Assembly (NCBI GenBank): GCA_009760855.2
Contig: WPIO01000011.1
Coordinates: forward strand, 5,769,501 to 5,833,500
Origin: Cristatella mucedo
Taxonomy: Eukaryota; Bryozoa; Phylactolaemata; Cristatellidae
Direction: 5' to 3'
DNA: 64,000 bases
Each line of letters opens with the position of its first letter. The stretch's first letter is position 1. The position numbers and the translations under genes are program-made. Below, piece by piece: positions 59,401 through 64,000 of this stretch. The notes below the pieces were generated by a model. It worked only from the letters and a program-made list of their open reading frames with translations, was not told the origin of the DNA and did no database searches.

Positions 59401-60296
59401 GCTGAGCCCTCTGTGTGAGTCGTCACAAAAATGTCTACTAAATAGCACGTGTGCACGATGCCCCAGAGATTGGTTTGAGTATTCTTTGCCTGCACTTTTA
59501 GTTCATGACAACTACTCGGGCATGCATCATGCAGATAGTATATGCTCATGGTACCCTGACATATTAAATCGCATTGGCTAGAGGTATTTGCTGTTCTTGT
59601 CTCTTATAATCGTTATGAGCGATTACCCAACTGAGAGCAGAGAAGTGGCCAAGAATTGAAACAACCGAATGCAGTTTGGAAATCATGCGTGGTTAGACAG
59701 GGTTTCTCGAGGCTGCATGACAGCAGCAGTAGCACTGCGTCTTTCTTTCTAGGGCTGATGCCGTGTCACGAGACTTAATGTCCAGTTTTGCTCTTTCTCA
59801 CTATTCTGTGCCCATATGGCCTCCTTGTGTTCACTGCTTTCCTCACTTACATTCGTCCAGGATTCGTGGTCGTTACTGCTGTTGGGAATAGCTGGGGGCC
59901 TGAACGTATGGTGGATGCTTGCCAGAATTAATTTCGTGGTCGTTGTTTTTGTGCGCTGATGCCATCTCTGCTGGTGCGACAGTCCTCTGCAGCCAGCCAT
60001 TCGGCAGCTGCCTCCCGCCGCTTGTGCTGCCACGAAACCAGATGCCAGCCCTCGGCTGCCCCTCTCCTCCCCTGTGCTCCAGGTGCTCGTGCTTGCTGAG
60101 CGCATCTGCCGCGCTCGTGCCTTTGCAGTACTTCGGCATGAAGGAAATGAACTACTACACGGTGCTGTTCGGCGTGTCGCGTGCGCTCGGCGTTCTCTCG
60201 TCGCTCGTCTGGGACCGCGCGCTCGGCCTACCGCTCGAGCGACCCAAGTCGGAGACGACCGAGAGCCTGATGAAGCTGGTCGGCTACTCGAAGTGA
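52995..60296 (+). CDS. CS: Citrate synthase, mitochondrial, complete
   Basis: Condenses acetyl-CoA and oxaloacetate to citrate in the mitochondrial matrix, the first step of the TCA cycle. Ten exons: 52995-53042, 53389-53439, 53579-53686, 55476-55691, 55803-55973, 56364-56563, 56975-57104, 57429-57530, 57716-57925 and 60129-60296. They give 1404 bp, 467 codons plus TGA (animal enzymes are about 466 residues), with all junctions GT-AG and in frame. Residues 1-29 are a targeting peptide ([10 protein letters not shown]..., Arg27 at -3). Catalytic residues are His303 (GPLHGLANQ), His349 ([14 protein letters not shown]) and Asp404 ([11 protein letters not shown]), each exactly 29 above the mature mammalian numbers 274, 320 and 375. 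Introns 3 and 9 hold LINE-A/SINE-1 and SINE-1/TA repeats. An in-frame upstream ATG at 52791 exists, but the start at 52995 matches the animal N-terminus. Confidence 0.97.
54260..55300 (+). mobile_element. LINE-A copy in citrate synthase intron 3, internally deleted
   Basis: Starts before the RT (FVNKIRES region near 54290), then the [11 protein letters not shown]-like block, an open 83-codon stretch (54574-54825) and an internal jump. YADD is altered at about 54900. A SINE-1 is inserted at 55033, and it ends in a damaged tail (ctgatggtgctatagcac). Confidence 0.8.
55033..55172 (-). mobile_element. SINE-1 inserted in LINE-A
   Basis: Reverse tail (tagcaccccaagagaactta), B-box region (ggggctcgagcccacgacct) and A-box side (gcaccttaaccgctggacca). 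The host LINE-A continues on both sides, and ATGAT occurs at both edges, a possible target-site duplication. Confidence 0.85.
57211..57261. repeat. Perfect 19-bp inverted repeat in citrate synthase intron 7
   Basis: Left arm CAAAGCTTAGGTTAAGCTT (57211-57229), right arm its exact reverse complement (57243-57261), and a 13-bp AT-rich spacer that repeats part of the arm. Confidence 0.95.
58434..58590 (+). mobile_element. SINE-1 copy in citrate synthase intron 9
   Basis: Head (atggtttggcccagtggtaa), B box (gggctcgagcccc), tail (gaagcgcccgaatagagatt, cttagggtgctataaaaatt), then an AT-rich end. Confidence 0.88.
58600..58905. repeat. TA/CA/TG microsatellites
   Basis: (CA)n near 58616-58632, (TA)n and (TATG)n at 58808-58870, (TG)n at 58874-58910. 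Confidence 0.85.
58911..60128. other. Remainder of citrate synthase intron 9, nothing recognised
   Basis: No motif or repeat that I can name before the last acceptor (tttgcag|TAC). Confidence 0.45.
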
Positions 60297-60689
60297 AACT
60301 TGCTGCAGTCGCTAGCGGCTTGCCGCGGCGGCGGCTCGCCGAGCCGCTCAGGTGCAGCTCGGCGAACCGCTGCTGCCGCTTCCGCTATGGTGCCGCTGCC
60401 CACCGTCGTCGGCGTCCCAGCAGCCGGGGCAGATACTGAATACGATGAACGTCGCCGCTGCTGTCACTGGTCTGTGCGATTGGCATCGTAGTAGGCGGGC
60501 GTGGCCACCCTGGCTGTGGCTTCGGCATCGCTGAGCTAAAGGTGGCATCGTCACCGAGTGCATCGAAAATATATCGCGTGCTGTCTTCTAAACCCTGAGT
60601 CGACATCGTATTCGTGCTGCATGTCATCCAGACTATACTGGCTGGCATGTTAACATCATCATTTCTGAGTGTTTCTGTCAATACACTGA

Positions 60690-60960
60690 TACGGCTTCTG
60701 GGTAGAGCAGAGTTGTGTCTTCTTGCTGCTGCCTGTGCCGTATCCTTCCCAGCAGTCCTGAGCTACTTGCTGCTAGCATGCTACTCACTTCTTCAACTGC
60801 CCCTGCCTCCCCTCCCCCAGACTCAGCAATCCTTCTCATGTTGCCCATAGCCGTTATGCTTCTCTTTGTTTCGTGAGACGAAGTCTATCGGCTTCCGTAT
60901 TCGAACCGAAAATGGCTTTGGCTTTGAATGGGCTATAGAAAACTCCATACTAGTACCGGC
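60690..60960 (+). mobile_element. LINE-B 3' fragment
   Basis: 'agcagtcctgagctacttgc', 'tcgtgagacgaagtctatcg', 'tatagaaaactccatact' match the LINE-B 3' UTR at 17030-17190 and 37400-37565. Lies about 400 bp after the citrate synthase stop. Confidence 0.75.
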
Positions 60961-60982
60961 TCAGTACTTACGGTTTGGTGAG

Positions 60983-61150
60983 CCGCAATGGCACAGCAGG
61001 TTAGGTGGTTGATCTTCATGTCCGAGGTCGTGGGTTTGAATCCTGTGGTTAGCAATCCTGTATTGGTGCTGCAAGCAGTAGTGGATAGCCGTCAAGACTC
61101 TTCTGGCACTAGTCAGTTAGATCAGTTAGATCAGCTAGTACGTTTTGTGG
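60983..61150 (+). mobile_element. SINE-2 copy
   Basis: 'GGCACAGCAGGTTAGGTGG', 'gtcgtgggtttgaatcctgt', 'ttggtgctgcaagcagtagt', 'caagactcttctggc'. Confidence 0.82.
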
Positions 61151-62574
61151 AGTTTAAAGCTAAGATGCATTGCATTACGATGCGTTAAAGCTGTCTCTCG
61201 ACACTATTTTCAAAGTCTTTGATAGTTTAGCCTCGTTTGCAAGCTTCACCTCCCACGTGAACCCTCACAGTTAATTCAATCAGTTGCTTTGACCCAAAAT
61301 ATTTTGCCTCCTGAGGACCGAAGACAGACGACCATTAGGTTGAACAGCCTTTCATTGAGTCGCATGTGCTGTTTACAGGTCACTCATGGTAATTCTATAT
61401 CCACAGTGCAGAAGGAAACATCTCCAGGACGAGATTGAGCAAGCCCGTAAAGCAAATTGCTTGATCCGGATTCTGAAGATAGTTGTGTGCTCGGTTGTAA
61501 GACTATCGTGTAGATCCCTTCGTCGATCGCTGACTCTTGCGAGGTGCTTCTTTTGCATGTCGAAATTCGGCTGCGAACTGGGCCCGTGTTTGACACGCCT
61601 AGTTGCCTTGTATCTGGTGCTGCTGCGATTCCTCTGTACAAGCCGTAGCTTCCACATGAGTGCCATTCAATCGAAGCAGCGCCTCACTGCTGGGCTAGGG
61701 ATCCATGCGACTGGATGGCGAGCTAAACTTCCTGCAAGCTGTATCTGTGGCCCTCTTGATTCTATCTGGCTTCACGATTTACAGCCTTTATTTCATTCCA
61801 TAGCCGAATTTTGGAAGAGAATTGCTTGATGGGCATCCAGTTTCTGTTGCACGATTGCCCCGAGCTCGACGAAAGCACGTGCCCTCTCTTTTCGCGTGAG
61901 GTAGCATCAGTTCAAAAGCGAAGGAAGATGTTGGTGCGACTTCAGTCGCACCTTATGATGCCATTTTATGGGTCGAGCTCAATTTTGCACAAAGCAATTT
62001 TATACTTTCCCGAGATAGATTGGATAAGGAAAGACGTCACTGTGAAGAATTTAAGAGTGGCTCAAGTATCAGGTAATCGCAGCCCCGCGAGGTTGTAACA
62101 TAAGAGCAACGTTGATATTCTCGAGCAACCGAGACCACATAAGTAATGCATTGGTATTTATTGCGTCAAATATTTACTTATTACGATTTATTGCGACTTT
62201 CGAGTCAATTATCTCTTATAAAAGTTGTCGCTTCACTGCTCCACATTTTGCTTCTGAGCTGAATGTACTGGGATCTAATCATAATTTATCAAAAGAAATG
62301 TTCCTGTAACTTGATGCTGTACCTGCATGAAAATCAGAGAAATGAATATAACAGATGCACTATACTAAAATTTGATTTAAGAGATCAATGAAATAAAACA
62401 AATAACTATGTCAATGAAACCTGCTGCATTCATCCTAAGAATTCTGCCCGTAGTTGGGCATTTTTATGAAAATTTACCAGGTTCCTGCAGATTCCGTCTG
62501 TCACTAATCACCATGTCATGCGAGGCATCGTGAATCGACCCCAAGCGGCGTATAAACAATGAAACTGGCGCGAC
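61151..62574. other. Intergenic with an unassigned 147-codon open frame
   Basis: The (+) frame at 61386-61829 is the longest non-repeat open frame here. It is Cys/Arg/Leu-rich with no domain I recognise, and an antisense frame of 97 codons overlaps it. A further frame at 61811-62098 is equally anonymous. I do not call either a gene. Confidence 0.3.
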
Positions 62575-62720
62575 GAATCCCTGTCGGGCTAATAACTGAT
62601 TGAGCATGCCTCTTTTGCATAGCGACAGGAGAGCCTTTCCAGCTATCACCACCGCTTGCAGTAGCGATACAGGATCGCCCGCAGCAGGATTCGAACCCAC
62701 AACCTCGAGATCGAGGTCGT
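62575..62720 (-). mobile_element. SINE-2 copy
   Basis: 'aggagagcctttccagctat', 'caccaccgcttgcagtagcg', 'ggatcgcccgc', and a B box as GGATTCGAACCC. Confidence 0.85.
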
Positions 62721-63014
62721 GAAAACTAGGCCGAACTAGGATCTAAGGTCGGCAAGAACTAGGCCGAAAACATGGCACTCGTAACGGTGCTAATCTCCGC
62801 CAACTCATGACGCAAACTGGTAGCGCTTGACGCTTGGAGCATAGCTAGTAACTTGTGGGTGCTGCACCACAGCACGCAGGTACGCCGGCTGCGATTGCTT
62901 TAGTGCCGTGCTAATAGCTTATTATTGTTGTTACCATTGGCGTTTATGGTCGTTGGTTTATGGGCCATGCCGGTTTATTGGGAAAGGGTTTCATGAGAGT
63001 GTGACACTGCCTGC
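62721..63014. other. Intergenic, nothing recognised
   Basis: Short spacer between the SINE-2 copy and the LINE-A cluster. Confidence 0.35.
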
Positions 63015-63098
63015 ACAGGAGAGAATAATTATTATTATTATACATTTGATGAGGCGCCTTCAAAGAACTTAATCTCTTTGTAGGTGCTTTACAGTTGC
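63015..63098 (-). mobile_element. LINE-A 3' tail fragment
   Basis: (ATT)n, then 'ttcaaagaacttaatctctt' and 'gtaggtgctttacagttgct'. It directly abuts the (+) copy that follows. Confidence 0.85.
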
Positions 63099-63634
63099 TG
63101 TCGGATTGACTTCAAGGTTTTGTCGCTCACTTTTACGTCCCTTCATTCTATGGCTTCAGCCTATCTCTCAGATATACTACCCCATCTGGCCAAGCAACGC
63201 ACCACCCGCTTTTCGGAATTCAACAGTCTACAAATACCTCGTACAAATCTCAAATCCTTTGGAGACCGTGCATTTAGTTCGTATGCTTCCAAAGCCTGGA
63301 ACTCCTTCCCGACCTGCGTCAGAACATCCCCTGACCTGACCACATTTAAAAGGAACTTAAAAACACCTTTTAGGACAGCATTTAGTGGATCCCTGTGATT
63401 CGTCCTTGATGTGCTTATGCGTGCTGACACTGTGCATGCTGCCACTAACCACATTTGCATGCCGACCCTGTGCATGTCACCCCTAACCATGTTATTCATT
63501 TTGTTTGTTTTTCAAGCATGATTTTACGTACCATTCAATTGCATTTCGCTTTACAGCAAATGTAAAGCGCCTAAAAGAGATTAAGTTCTCTGAGGGCGCT
63601 TTATCAAGTGCGTTATTATTATTATTATTATCAT
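63099..63634 (+). mobile_element. LINE-A copy, 5'-truncated
   Basis: RT C-terminus (open frame 63084-63398), 3' UTR, tail (aaagcgcctaaaagagatta, ctctgagggcgctttatcaa) and (TTA)n. Confidence 0.9.
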
Positions 63635-64000
63635 TGCTGCAAGGGATGCACGATCAAATGGTTAGTGGTAGCATGCTCAATAAACAACAAGAATAACATG
63701 GTTAGGGGTGACATGTACAGTGTCAGCACACACAAGCACATGAAGGGCGAATCACTGGGACCCGCTAAATGCTGTCATAAATAGATGCGTTTTTAGTTTC
63801 TTTTCAAATATTGACAAGTCGGGAGATATCGTGACGTAGGCCAGGAGTGGGTTCTAGGCTTTTGAAGCGGGCGAATTAAATGCACGGTCTCCAAAAGATT
63901 TGAGGTATTACGAGCTATGGTTAAGCATTTAGATTCCGAAAAGCAGGTGGAACGATGGTTAGCCTTGTGAGGGAGAAGATCTGGTTGGTAGGCTTGAGCC
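63635..64000 (-). mobile_element. LINE-A 3' end running off the window
   Basis: Reverse 3' UTR ('ggttaggggtgacatgtaca', 'tgtcagcacacacaagcaca') and RT C-terminus ('tctaggcttttgaagcgggc', 'ttccgaaaagcaggtggaac'). Oriented tail-to-tail with the preceding copy. Confidence 0.85.

Noticed and set aside
61386-61829. 147-codon open frame as a gene
   Set aside because: No domain, odd composition, overlapping antisense frame of similar quality, no splice or promoter support.

Overview
The window is nuclear DNA from an invertebrate-like metazoan. Genes are split by GT-AG introns, intergenic DNA is long and full of microsatellites, and retroelement relics (LINEs and tRNA-derived SINEs) occur throughout. 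A mitochondrial citrate synthase gene of standard animal type confirms a eukaryote. I cannot assign a phylum from the sequence alone. All genes I can support lie on the + strand.

Genes. Three tandem paralogues of a C-factor/sniffer-like short-chain dehydrogenase/reductase (SDR) occupy the first 44 kb. SDR-1 enters the window with only its last two exons (3893-5318). SDR-2 is a complete five-exon gene (13280-30577, 265 codons before the stop) stretched over 17 kb by retroelements. SDR-3 is a complete five-exon gene (37890-43670, 257 codons). SDR-2 and SDR-3 share all exon boundaries and phases, including a 52-bp second exon. SDR-3 keeps its cofactor motif and reading frame but has lost the catalytic Ser and Tyr and the NNAG motif, so it looks like a pseudoenzyme. 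The fourth gene, citrate synthase (52995-60296), has ten exons and 467 codons, with a mitochondrial targeting peptide and every catalytic residue intact.

Mobile DNA. LINE-A (CR1/L2-like, at least twenty 5'-truncated pieces on both strands) ends in a hairpin tail followed by (TTA)n. LINE-B (also CR1/L2-like, with an APE endonuclease and RT) has one long copy at 13.8-17.2 kb and two 3' fragments. SINE-1 (five copies) carries a LINE-A-like 3' tail; SINE-2 (eight copies) has its own double-hairpin body. There is also a pogo/Tigger-like DNA transposon relic at 28.5-29.2 kb and a possible R2-type endonuclease fragment at 8.5 kb.

Layout. 1-3.9 kb: microsatellite, LINE-A tail and unassigned DNA. 3.9-5.3 kb: SDR-1. 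5.3-12.7 kb: intergenic repeats. 12.7-31 kb: CpG-rich start region and SDR-2. 31-35.6 kb: intergenic. 35.6-36.6 kb: GA tract. 37-37.6 kb: LINE-B fragment. 37.9-43.7 kb: SDR-3. 44.2-45.1 kb: CT tract. 45-52.6 kb: intergenic with LINE-A copies. 52.8-60.3 kb: citrate synthase. 60.3-64 kb: LINE/SINE-rich DNA.
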